Both the position numbers and the translations under genes were made by a program. The notes under the pieces are model-generated. The model was given only the letters and a program-made list of their open reading frames with translations. It had not been told where the DNA came from and searched no databases. Shown piece by piece: positions 33,273 to 44,100 of a stretch of 64,000 nucleotides of DNA (position 1 is its first letter; each line of letters begins with the position of its first letter). The DNA comes from Microthyrium microscopicum (lineage: Eukaryota; Ascomycota; Dothideomycetes; Microthyriales; Microthyriaceae), in assembly GCA_010405405.1 (NCBI GenBank), contig MU004236.1, positions 62,001 through 126,000 on the forward strand, given 5' to 3'.

Positions 33273-34897
33273 TTACGACACGTTTCTTGACATATCGTTG
33301 CGAACACGGTTGTAATCCAAGAGACCTTCAATCCTGCCAACAGCGCTGATGGCAACATCTCTGTCCCACAACTTCTTTTGTGCAAAGTTCATCACATCTT
33401 GTTCTGTTACTGCGGATACGGCACGCTCAACTTCGCCTGGGGTGAGTCGGCGGCCAGTGGTGACGATTTGTCGACCAATGTCTTCGGCCACGGCGGTGGT
33501 CCCGTCAAGGGAGAGTAATATTGAGGCCTTGAGTTGGGCTTTGGCGCGCTCGACTTCGGCTTGGGTGACGACTTGAGATAGACGAGACCATTCACGGAGA
33601 GTGAAATGGACGAGGTCGTCAACACGAGTCGGCTTATCGGTAACAAGGTAGATACCCCAAAGACTATGAGCGAATCAGTAAATTCTTTGCGCGCCAGCAG
33701 AAATGGCTACTTACCCAGTGTCACTATAGCTAGTCGAGAAACTCATGAAGCTATTGGCAAGGTTGTTCTTATGCACAAATGTGCTTAGCTTGCTTCCAAG
33801 GTATGGTGAATGTCCCATGGCACGATCCCAATTTCCGACGATGGCTTGAGTGACCAAAGCTGGGAAATAGTCTGGGTCGTTCCAACCAACACCCTCAACA
33901 GCAATGGCGATATGAGCAGTGGGCATGGTATCATCACGCATACGGACCTCAGATCCAACGAAATCTGGGGTTTGCTTGGCTGCTGGGGCCTGGCTTGATG
34001 CAGCTGGAATGTTGCCAAAGTTCTTTTCCGCAAGCTCGACCAGCTGTTGATGAGGCACTCCACCGGCACCAACGAGAACCATGCGATCGGCAGTGTAGTT
34101 GGTCTTGATATATGACTGTAAATCGTCTCGTTGAATGCTAAGGATGTTTTCGCGAGGACCGAGGATTGTACGGCCAAGAGCTTGACCTTGGAAAGCGGTG
34201 GCGTGTAGATGATCAAAGACCACTTCTTCCAATTGTTTGTCGACCTCTTCTTGCTCTCGCAAAATTACGTCTCGTTCCCGTTCAATGGCTGTGGAGTCTA
34301 GCTTGGAGTTTTGAAGGATATCGGCGAGAATGTCAACGGTGGCGCCAACATCGGAATTGAGGGATTTGGCATAGTAGACAGTGTTCTCTCGCTATTCATT
34401 GTTAGTTGACCATTGAGGAGCACGATAGAGTATACGAACAGATGTATAGGCATTCAAATGGCCACCCATGTTCTCAATCTCGAGCTCCAACTGCTGTTGT
34501 GTCCGCTTCTCAGTACCCTGGTTCTAGCTTTAGCATCTCAATACTACACTTGTTAGCTGTTTCCAATATACCTTGAAGGCAAGATGTTCCAAGAAGTGTG
34601 CAGTTCCATTGGTCTTATCGTTCTCAGCCCGGCTGCCAGCATCGATCCATACACCAACAGTCGAAGTCTGCGCCCAAGGGGAGTGTTCGGTTGCAATCTA
34701 ACTCAATTATGAGCTCAAGGACGTTCCAATAGAGCCTTCCAACCTACCGTTAAGCCATTGGAGAGTGTTGTGGTCTCGGTATTTGTAGTTCCGTAGCTAA
34801 TGGGTGTAGCAAAGTTTCTTCTGCTGTTTAGGGAGTTGAAGGCATTGCGTACGCGCAACCCTTGTGTAAGGCGGGATGCTGCTCGGCGCGAAGCCAT
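33273..34897 (-). CDS. MAS1: Mitochondrial processing peptidase beta subunit, 473 aa
   Basis: Exons are 34748-34897, 34572-34697, 34440-34517, 33715-34391 and 33273-33663 (1422 nt, phases match). MPP-beta is the zinc-metallopeptidase subunit that removes targeting peptides from proteins imported into the matrix, working with MPP-alpha. In filamentous fungi it can also serve as a core subunit of complex III. Residues 1-45 are an Arg/Ser/Ala-rich presequence ([18 protein letters not shown]). The inverted zinc motif HFLEH (His84, Glu87, His88) lies in exon 2, followed by LAFKGT and [21 protein letters not shown] with the distal Glu. The M16 second half has the usual [18 protein letters not shown] and [15 protein letters not shown] blocks. 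Length fits the family. It is head to head with SDH4. Confidence 0.95.
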
Positions 34898-35427
34898 TGA
34901 GAGGGCCTTGATTTGAATTAAAGGGAGTGGAAGGGCGTGGGACTCGTGAAGGCAAGAAGGCAAATCGATATCGAAAAGTGAGTTCTGATGATGAAGATGT
35001 TGAATGGTAGGGTTATCGGGATCGGAACCCTAGTGGAGCAGAATACTAAGGACGGCAATATAACCGAGCTTGGTGGTCTCCACAACGCTGAGGTAGACAG
35101 CCATAAACAGCTTTCCAGTTCGACTTGATGTTCTTTTAACGGACTAGATTTTGACTTACAGAAAATACTTGCAGTGTACCACGAGTTTCTCAGTTACATC
35201 TTTCTGCGAAAGAAGCGATTTTAAAGACATACGATTTACAGGACGGTTATCATGCACGCTTGTATGAGCCAATTAGACGTCCAGAATAAGTCAGCTTGCA
35301 CTCACCTCGGCTCGCTGCTCCGAATTTGAACCGGCTACTTCACAATCAACTCCAAGCTGGCCACCATCAATCTCTATATCGCGATCACACCACTCTCCGC
35401 TCATTCTACTTCTTCTGGTGCGCTGCC
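34898..35427. promoter_or_regulatory. Divergent promoter between MPP-beta and SDH4
   Basis: This 530-bp region separates the start codons of two nuclear genes for mitochondrial proteins that are transcribed away from each other. A CCAAT box lies at 35269-35273 (GAGCCAATTAG), closer to SDH4. Shared control is plausible but not shown by the sequence alone. Confidence 0.55.
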
Positions 35428-36191
35428 ATGACCTCAATTACCCGTTCCATGGTCTTAGGCCATGTCTTTAAATCAGCAGCTCGACCATCTGCCTTCGCAC
35501 GCCCCGCATCCCGACTCGCTCAATCGAGTTTGAAGTCCGCATCATTGCCATTCCAGAGTGCTCGCGTGGCTGCTTTCCATGTATCTGCTCGCAAGAACCT
35601 TTTCCCGGCTCCACCTCGTAAGCATTGGCTGTAAGCAATGGAGATGGACCGCTAATTGTAGTACAGAACGAGTCGTGGGAACCGTAAACGATCCAACCCC
35701 AATCAAAGAGAGCCACCCAGTACATGGAAGCTATCACTGGACCTTCGAGAGGTATAGAATATAATCAAATTCGGAAGGATGATATTCTGACTATGAATGA
35801 ATAGAGCGCTATCAGTTGGACTCATCCCTCTCACCGTAGCACCATTCATCGGCGGATCGCTCAACCCCATACTAGACTCGATTTTCTGCGCCACTTTACT
35901 ACTACACTCTCACATCGGCTTCGAGTATGTTCAATGATTCAAACATGGCCCAGGGTGATGCTAACGGTTATTGTAGTGCATGCATCACCGATTACTTCCC
36001 AGGCTACCGGATGCCAGGACTCAGGAACCTTATGACATGGCTCTTGAGAACAGCCACAGTCCTAACTGGTATTGGACTTTACGAATTTGAGACCAGTACG
36101 TTCTATCTCAAATATCTATAGGAAACCCATCTAACACACCGCAGACGATGTTGGTATAACCGCAGCTATCGCAAAGATCTGGAAAGCATAG
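35428..36191 (+). CDS. SDH4: Succinate dehydrogenase membrane anchor subunit (CybS, Sdh4/SdhD), 186 aa
   Basis: Exons are 35428-35617, 35667-35751, 35805-35924, 35977-36095 and 36145-36191 (561 nt, phases match at every junction). The subunit anchors complex II in the inner membrane and helps bind haem b and ubiquinone. The first 55 residues form a Ser/Ala/Arg-rich presequence. The CybS core starts with VNDPTPIKESHPVHGSYHWTFERALS, which includes the quinone-site region. Three membrane helices follow: the first around SVGLIPLTVAPFIGG, the second in ILDSIFCATLLLHSHIGFD with the haem-ligand-type His, and the third around WLLRTATVLTGIGLYEFET. The conserved DYFPGYR motif comes before the last helix. 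The ending NDVGITAAIAKIWKA is typical. Several short introns break the gene, so unspliced frames look unrelated. Confidence 0.95.
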
Positions 36192-36572
36192 ATTTCGGCC
36201 CATATATAAACGGAATGGTTTCGGTGCATCAAAGCGGATGGAATCGACGGCGATGTATCATGTGTATGTAAAGGTTTGAAACGATATCAAGGCATTCGAT
36301 AGGAGCTCAATGTACATGCATTTTATACTTCACACGATCTGCTGCACGATTTGGTGGTATTTTCAAGACATATTTGAAGAAACTAACTATAGGTATCCTA
36401 AATATCAAACCCGCATCGAATTCCTTGGTATCATATGTATCCATCGCCCGAACCATTCCGAAGCAAAGATAAGTCGGCGATCAAACGATCCAGCCGCCAA
36501 GAAACGCCAAAATTCACATGCGCCTTCTTTTGAATTCAGTCCCAAAATCAAATACATGTTCGAACACTTTGC
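36192..36572. other. Intergenic, convergent 3' regions
   Basis: About 380 bp between two stop codons on opposite strands; nothing else is seen. Confidence 0.55.
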
Positions 36573-38447
36573 TTATCCGAATACTGGTACATCTCGCGAA
36601 TCTCCAGGAGCCCGCAACGTAAATCCTGGTGTCTCATATCCAGGTGGCAACGAATGATTACTCTGCGTCCGCTGTGGCTGCGACATTTCAGTGCCTGTTG
36701 GGCCAACATATCGTGGCGCCATGGCCTCTTCAGCTTCCGCCCATGCTTGCTCAGCAACACTCTCCAATCGCTGTCTCTCCATTCCTGCTGCGGTACCTGC
36801 ACAGCTCACCTGGACAGGCAGTCTCAACGTCGTTGGTGCCGCAAATGTCTGTCCGGCTAAACTCAAGGCCAATTGCAACACGTATACCCGAGAAACCAGA
36901 CATGTATGGAAGGTTGGATGGAAACGCTTGTTTGTTGGCAGGCTTAGTGGGACTAATATGTGGGCTGTGTAGAATGGGCCATCGTGATAGCTTGGAGAGG
37001 GGGCGATGGGCGCGCCTGAACAGGATACACCCGATACGCTGGAAAAGGTAGACAGTGCGGACTCTGGGCGAGGAGATAAACTTATACTCGCAGTCGCGGC
37101 GTGCTTGGTCCACTCAACAGCTGGCACAGTGAAGGATGCAAGTGAAAGAGTCTCCCAGGCTGAGTCGGAGGTCAAGTCAGCAACCGGGCTCGCACGCTTT
37201 GGAAAGTCCTGGCGCGTTGTCGTCGCAAAAAATGTGCCAACCTTGAGCTTCGTCGAAATATTCTGCAGACGAGGCGGAGTTGCATCATCCGTGTCTGGAT
37301 CAAAGCGCAAATTGACGCGAACAGATGTTGTAGCGTGTTGGGGCTCGTGGGCTGCTGGCAGACGGAAGCTTTTGGGCTGGCTGGCTTCCATGACTAGAGC
37401 ACCGATCTTCCCTTTGAGCAGACCTTTTCTCAGCGTTTTGTCTTTGCGCAGGCAAAAGTCTCGGTCATCGTCGGTATTGAGCGGCGGATGCTCACTCGTG
37501 GTGGGCCGGATCTTGATTTTGCGGCTACCATCAGCGATGGTGCTTTTCTTCCCGCTGTTCTTGGTGCGGGTCAATTTCACGGCGATGGAGTAGGAGATTT
37601 TGACCTGTTCCGGTTCCAGAGATTCGCCCAACTTTTCTCCCATGCTCGGTGGAAGCATGAGGTGAAATTCGCGCAGATGGTTACTTATGGCGCTGTGAGA
37701 GCATGACCGTGGGAGAAGCTGTTGTGGCACAACAAAGGTAAATGGAAAGGTATACGCCTTTCCGGCCTTGAGAACTCGAGACTCTGGAATGTCATTGTCG
37801 CTGATGGGCTGTATGAGCTTGAGAAAGCGGTGTATTGCTTCTGAGCGGCCAACCATCGCGGATGAGCTACTGAGTTTGTCGACAAAAGTCTTGCCTACAC
37901 CTGTCATTGCGATCTCGAGGTTATCAAACTTCGTATCCGTGCGGGACACGATGCTGATGGAACCTTCGATCGGGTCGAACGTTGAGTATATCTTTTCGCC
38001 ATTGGTATTATTTTCATTGAGGGTGATGGTAATTTCCGGCTTGCCCAAATGGAGGGCATTGCGAACCGCTGAAGTCCCGTTGATTAGAGTTTGTGGCATA
38101 CGCTTTCTTATTGCTTTTCCTATTGAGTGTCGAAATCTTCTGGGTGATAGTAGAGCCCGGCGGAATCGTCTAAATCGACTTGGTTTTGGTGGTGGTGATG
38201 GTTCTTCGTCTTCGGATAGTGAACCGAATTGATGCAAGGCTGAAGCCGTACTAGGTAGTACCGGTGAGCTGGGTGATAGTGGAGAACTAATTGATATAGT
38301 GTGGCTGCTAGTCGAGGAACGAGTAGAAGCGTGTTGGGAGTCTTGGTTATTGTTGTTCTTATTTCTTTTGGGGTGTTTTCTTAATCGTAGGTGAAATCCA
38401 GGCCAGGCACGACCTTTCTTATATCTGAAGCCATTGGTACAACCCAT
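36573..38447 (-). CDS. Bul1/ART-like arrestin-fold protein with PPxY motif, 624 aa
   Basis: A single exon. Arrestin-related proteins recruit the Rsp5/NEDD4 ubiquitin ligase to membrane transporters to trigger their endocytosis. Residues 1-130 are basic and Ser-rich (RFRRFRRALLSPRRFRHS) and probably disordered. The arrestin-like core runs from about ITITLNENNTNGEKIYSTFDPIEGSISI (residues 135-165) through the KTFVDKL and KAGKAYTFPFTFVVPQQLLP segments, then a beta-rich second half with SISYSIAVKLTR-like and PFYTAHILVPLSLP strands. The C-terminal tail carries PPGY at residues 601-604 (SLPPGYETPG), the type of site bound by WW domains. The shape resembles fungal Bul1/arrestin proteins more than classic ALY arrestins. 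Exact substrate transporters cannot be inferred. Confidence 0.8.
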   Translation of the reverse strand: MGCTNGFRYKKGRAWPGFHLRLRKHPKRNKNNNNQDSQHASTRSSTSSHTISISSPLSPSSPVLPSTASALHQFGSLSEDEEPSPPPKPSRFRRFRRALLSPRRFRHSIGKAIRKRMPQTLINGTSAVRNALHLGKPEITITLNENNTNGEKIYSTFDPIEGSISIVSRTDTKFDNLEIAMTGVGKTFVDKLSSSSAMVGRSEAIHRFLKLIQPISDNDIPESRVLKAGKAYTFPFTFVVPQQLLPRSCSHSAISNHLREFHLMLPPSMGEKLGESLEPEQVKISYSIAVKLTRTKNSGKKSTIADGSRKIKIRPTTSEHPPLNTDDDRDFCLRKDKTLRKGLLKGKIGALVMEASQPKSFRLPAAHEPQHATTSVRVNLRFDPDTDDATPPRLQNISTKLKVGTFFATTTRQDFPKRASPVADLTSDSAWETLSLASFTVPAVEWTKHAATASISLSPRPESALSTFSSVSGVSCSGAPIAPSPSYHDGPFYTAHILVPLSLPTNKRFHPTFHTCLVSRVYVLQLALSLAGQTFAAPTTLRLPVQVSCAGTAAGMERQRLESVAEQAWAEAEEAMAPRYVGPTGTEMSQPQRTQSNHSLPPGYETPGFTLRAPGDSRDVPVFG

Positions 38448-39252
38448 GATTAAAACACCCGGCTAGGTAACCAGTGCTTGGTCTGGGCATCAAAGGATTT
38501 CGGAATTCCGATGTCAATTAAGCCCTTGTAAACAAGGCGAAGGAAGAGTAGTCTCTGGGACCCAGCCAGTTCAAGTCTGCCCCGTCCAAGTCTGTCGTCA
38601 ACGGCACCAGCCCCAGACTCTAGCTAATCGCGCAGTTGTCAAAAGCGCTTTGGTGTTCCACGGTCCTGGATGGCCGCTGTTACATGGTACAGGCCCGCAG
38701 CAACCGAGAGCTGGGATTCACGGGAAGGATTGAGTGATGAAATTGGCAGCCTATGACTGTGACCGCTCGTGGTTGGGAGGATTAGCGGAGAGGTCTGAGG
38801 TTCTTCCTTCGCCAAAGCTTGTTGATGGATCCAAAGACTCTTTTAGACCATTGAGGAGGTGAGTGTTGCCTTATGATGAATCGAAAACAGATGCCAGCAG
38901 CCCTGCTTTCTAAGCAACCTATCCTGCTATGAATGTACTATGAAGCTGGCGTCAAACCACGCCCTGCGACCCTGTCTGAGCAAAGTACATTTACATCATC
39001 TGCTACAAGCAAATTTTCTGACAACCTCGCATTCTTGCTAACTTGCTACGGCTCCTCATTGGAAGCAAGTTGTAAATGACGGGAGGGGCGGGGTGTCATC
39101 CGCATTGTCTACTACCAATGTCGAGCGACACCAAGCCTATTTCGCACTTCATTATCTACGCCTATCTTGACTCCACCACAATACAAACTCATATTGCTTA
39201 GATCCAGATTCGCTACCGTCAAAACAAAAGTGGGCACCGCCTTCGTCCAAAC
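38448..39252. other. Intergenic, promoter side of the arrestin gene
   Basis: About 800 bp with no supported gene. Confidence 0.5.
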
Positions 39253-40020
39253 ATGAGTCACCGATCCCCGCCCAAAATGATCCTCCCGCGTCTTGTCCGA
39301 AACACCCACAAAGAGGACATGGTTCACGAGGCTGCCAAAGATTTATTCCTTGTAGAACCACATTGGTTTCTCTTGCGGGGTGCGGTATACTATTTGGTCA
39401 GGGCAAGCTTGAAAATCTCTGAGCATGGTAGTAAGTTTGTGCCAAAAGAGAAATATGCATCAGAGCTTTACTCCTGCTAGTTCGATCTACGTCAAGCATA
39501 TGCACATATACTCCCGTCGGCTGCAGATTCTATTCTCGAGCTCTTCAGGCTAGTAGCGGCAGTTTCACAAGCGAATGAAGTGACTGCTTTCGAGCTTCAC
39601 AGCTTGAAAGCTTGCCATGTTGTCTACATACTGAACTTTGAGTTATAGACCATACGAGATCAGTTGATATCTAGTATCAATTTCATTTCATTTTCCCCAA
39701 AGATCAATCAGGGACTATATAGAGAGATTGAGCATTTTGAATATGCCTTCAGATCAACACGAGTATCAATCATTGAAAACAAGGCCTGCTCTGATGACAT
39801 TGCAATTGAGGCTGAGCAGCTTTCCAGTCACTGCATTGGTGTTCCACAACCAGATCTACTCAAGGGTGACACGGCGCGGAGTTACAAGCTTCTCTGTCTA
39901 GAGCCATACCACGTTCAGATCTTTAAAAGTATGCGTCAGGATAGAATCACAAGTGGTAAAGTACATCGGAGTATACCGCATAGTAGAAGGAAAACTTTAT
40001 ACCAATTGGATCAAAATTAG
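39253..40020 (+). pseudogene. Candidate decayed protein-coding gene in one frame
   Basis: From ATG 39253 to the stop at 40018-40020 one reading frame has only two interior stops (TAG at 39478-39480 and near 39644-39646) over 256 codons. Between them the translation looks like globular protein: KMILPRLVRNTHKEDMVHEA, then SILELFRLVAAVSQANEV, then YREIEHFEYAFRSTRVS. The two stops do not sit next to good GT/AG splice pairs. An open, same-frame, amphipathic sequence of this length is unlikely by chance in this AT content, so I read it as a decaying gene or one with altered splicing. I recognise no family. Confidence 0.35.
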
Positions 40021-41199
40021 AATATAGAATCAATGGGATCAATGGGCATGATTGGTCTGCTATATCGGTTCAATTAGCAAAGAATAATTAGAACATTCTA
40101 ACACAAGGAACCCCTTCCGGCCCAATATAGCTTATTACTCTATATTCTAAAGGATCAAATCCTCCAAATTTGTAAAACCCTTAACCACCAGCATCTGCGG
40201 GCAGTGGTAGGTAATTGTCTATTCCTCCTTTACATAATGCAATCCCAACTACAATCTCTGCCGTATCCTTCTGTAGGGATCCTCGTATACCTCTGTATGG
40301 ATCCCCAGGTGTGTACTGGAAGTATCAGATGTATGGCATCAAATCAGCCTAATCATCCAGGCCCACGTTTTGTGATTGAAAACAAAGCATCACTGCCTGA
40401 ATCAACAACACACCGAAGTGGCGTGTTAAACCTCACTGCGGCAGTGCGGCATCAGGACTTGTTTTGTTTTGTTGCCTGGTTCTCGACTCAGGCTCGGCGC
40501 CTCGTTGTAGTTAATGGAAGAGCGACACAGGGATTAGGATTCATAAACATTTCGAACTGGTACATCTCCTCAAACTTTGATCGCAAAACAGAAGCGAAGA
40601 ACAGTTTAATTTTGTAGCAAAAGATCAAGTATATCCAAAATGTGGAAGTTTTAGCGATCGATACTATGCAAGTACATCCGGTATCAACAACATTCAAGCA
40701 ATGGATATAGTTTACATGCAAGACAAGCAATTCATGTACACCATACACGTCACACTACATCCCCCAGCTTTAGCTTCCATCCCGGCAACACATGCAGTCA
40801 GCGCCACGGTGTACACCAGGCAATGAGGTTTCCAACTCGCGCGCAAAATGCGGAGCAAATAGGCTGTGACTGTCGATCAGGAGCCTTTTCTGGTATAAAA
40901 TGTCACAAGCAAGACAAGCTGGCAAGGCTAATCAGCTGATTCTTCAATCTTTCTACGAGTAAGTCATAAAGAATGACGGTGAATGGGAACGAGTAACTTC
41001 TGATTTGACACGGTGTGAGATTGGTATCAGAATTTGGAATAGAATCGCGGTGGACTGTATTTGGCATCTGTATAACTATTCATGTCGTTACGCTAGTATG
41101 TATGTGTATCCAGTGGTCTTCATTTCGTTCATGTCTAAAGGCAGGTCCGCAGCAAATCGTAGCAGTACCCAACTTGATGGAGTATAAAACAGCAAATCA
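40021..41199. other. Intergenic
   Basis: About 1.2 kb. A plus-strand frame at 40204-40617 lacks an initial ATG and any domain. The glycosyltransferase 3' UTR lies at the right edge. Confidence 0.45.
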
Positions 41200-44100
41200 C
41201 TAAATCGAAGACTGGCCCTGCCTCGACGACTCTCCATCCTGCAAACTCTGCTGTCGAACATGTTCCAAGAGCGCTTCCTCTTCGTCCTTGAGTCTTCGTT
41301 GTTCCTCATCATGCTTCTTGGACTCTTCAATGGCCTTTTGTAGCTCTTCATCATGTGTCGCTGCTCCTGTGGTGGCACTTGATTCACCGTGCTTCTTCGA
41401 TTCCTCAATGGCTTTCTGGAGTTCATCCTCATGTAACTCTTCATCATGCATTCGGATTGGACCCGTTCGTTTCTTCGACTCTTCCATAGCCTTGCGCATG
41501 TCCTCGTCGTCATCCTCATGGACATGGTGAATTGGGCGATGCGTTCTAACGCTTTCTTCGATGGCTTGACGCAAGTGCTCATCATCGTGATCCTCATCAA
41601 CCTGTCTCATCTGCTCCAAGCTAGCCGTAATCGCTTTCTTTAGTTCTGTATCCTCCTCATGAGTTCCACTGGATTGTTGATCTTCGACGCGCATCGACAG
41701 CCTAATAGCCTCCTCCAGCTCCGCATCCTCATCCTCCGCATCAGGCGCCATGCGCTCACTAGATGCCGAGCTCACAGAAGTCTGTGGTCGCAGACTAGTG
41801 CTCGGCTCGTTGAGCGCCTGCATTGCCGCGTTATAAGAAGCGCCCTCTTTGCCTTTAACATGCTTGAGCTTCCTTTTTTCTTTGCGCTTATCAACGAATT
41901 GCTTGATAGCCTGCATGCCAGCCTTATCGCCCTTGTCCGTCTTGCCAAGGCCACGCTTGCCTTTGACTTCACTGAGACACTCAGCCCACTTATGCACAAT
42001 CGTGCGCTTCTCATTTTCGTCTGTGACCAAGAAGTCTGCATAGCCTTGGGCGACACGAGCAGCAATGATGTAGCTGCCCACGTTCTCGCCCAGACGTTTC
42101 TGAATCTCTTTGTATACGCCCATCATAGCATAGGCTGGCAGAGCATAGGCGGCAGCCGACGGCTTGACGACAATACCTGCCAGACCGCGGCCAATGCCTT
42201 TGATGAAGCCAGCGCCGCCTTCTTTCTTTGCGCCTTGCATGGGTTGCGTGATAAGACCAGTGATGCCATCAAAGAGACCAACGCCAAATTCTTTACCGGC
42301 GGTACGGAGACCACTTTTGACACCTGTAACGCGGTCGACTTGGCGGACTTCTTCGCCGTAGAGACCAGGGACGTTATGGAAGCCTTTGGAGACTGCCATG
42401 GTGAAATCGAGAGGGGCTTTAAGACCAGCGCCAATAATTTTGCTAATTCCTTTACCAGTACCGTATACGGTGTCGAGAGGATCTGGTGCTATATGGCATG
42501 ACTCCACGCGCTTGGCCTGAGTTGGTGATGTAGTGCCCGATCTACCAGGAGAGCCAGCTCGAGAATTGCTTCGGCTGTGTCGAGAGTTGCTTCTATTGGG
42601 TGAATGGGGTCGAGATGTCTCGGATAAAGAATGTAGTACCTCAGCCATAGATGAATGGCGACCTCTGGTGCTCTCGCCGCTGAGTGGGACATTCAACATC
42701 TCTCCACCTCCGGTAACACTAGTATTTGTGGTGGTTTGAGTTATCGTTGACCTTGTCTCTAGGCTGTCTCCAGATATCGTCGGCTCAAGGCGCGTGCTAT
42801 CCGATGTCGCCGTATCGAAAGTGTCAGCAATGCTTGCGCTGTCGTCGGGATATATTGGCGAAGTAGGTCTAAAATCTGTGGGTGATTCCGACATTGTCTG
42901 CTTTCTATCCGCAGATCGTGCGGATCCAGTAAGTGTAGATGTACTAGGAGACGTCAGACTAGGCGCACTGGTGGAAGAGCTTTCCGCTCTTAATCTAGCC
43001 TCTCTCTTCTTTTTGAAATTTTGGCCTGGGTTCGCAAGACCCTGAATGGCCTGAATAGGAACATCAGCAACTCCGCCTAGGATTGTACTCGCTGTCCCAA
43101 CAATGGCAACAGAGGCACCAGAGACGGGATCTGTGGGACCCATATCTCCTTCCCATTCGCGAGGTCGATATAACTTGAGATCGTCATAGTTTATGACATC
43201 TTGAGAAGCCAGCGCATATGCTGCAACGGCACTCAGGCGAATCTTGGTGCGCTTGACTCTCCAAACAGCTGTTCTTGTGGGCAGTAGCGAGCATCGAAGA
43301 CTATCCACATCAAGCATTTGATGAAAAGACTGCGCGCCAAGCTGAGTGCCATTTTCTTTGCTGATCCTAAATGCCAGCTCTTTTGCTCGTTCCTGAGACT
43401 CTGGCTTTAAGCAAAAGTCGATTGATTCCGCAAGCTGATCCGCTGACAAATCTTTATATGCAATCGGTGCTGGTCCAGCACCAGCTTTGGCAACCATGGC
43501 TCCCCACTATCTTGAAGTCAGTCATGGTTCTTCTGAAATATATTGAGACTTACAAACGGCTGATCGCCAAAGAAAGGTACGACCACGGTGGGTTTACCAG
43601 AGGCGATTCCTGCAGCTGTGGTTCCAGCACCTCCGTGATGGACTACACAAGATACGTGCTGGAAAAGCCAGTCATGGGGCACGTTGCCAAGCATGAATAC
43701 ACCATCAGGTATACCCAGCTGGTCAGCACCTAGTCCACCCCAGCCCTTGGAGACAAGTGCCCGCTGGCCGGTCTTCTTGACAGCTTGAAAGATAAGTTGT
43801 GTCATGGCGTTTGGATCGTCCACCACAATAGAGCCAAAGCCAATGTAGACAGGGGGTGGGCCAGCGTCAAGAAACGTCTTTAAATCCGGCTCTGGTGTGA
43901 AATTGGAAGCAAGAGAGAGAAAGTAGAAGCCAGATATGGAGATGTGAGCTGCCCAGTCCGCTGGTTTGGGGATAAGTGCAGGTGACCAGCAGTACGTATG
44001 AGGAACACGCATACGACCAAGGATACCAGGAGCCCAGAACAGACTAATCGGCTCGAGAGATAGGGTATGTACTCGAAATGAATTGATGACATCCCCGAGA

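Noticed and set aside
37006-37593. 195-codon plus-strand frame opposite the arrestin gene
   Set aside because: Antisense shadow of the intronless 624-aa gene.
41659-42501. 280-codon plus-strand frame opposite the glycosyltransferase
   Set aside because: It is the antisense shadow of the long UGT exon; the minus-strand protein explains the openness.
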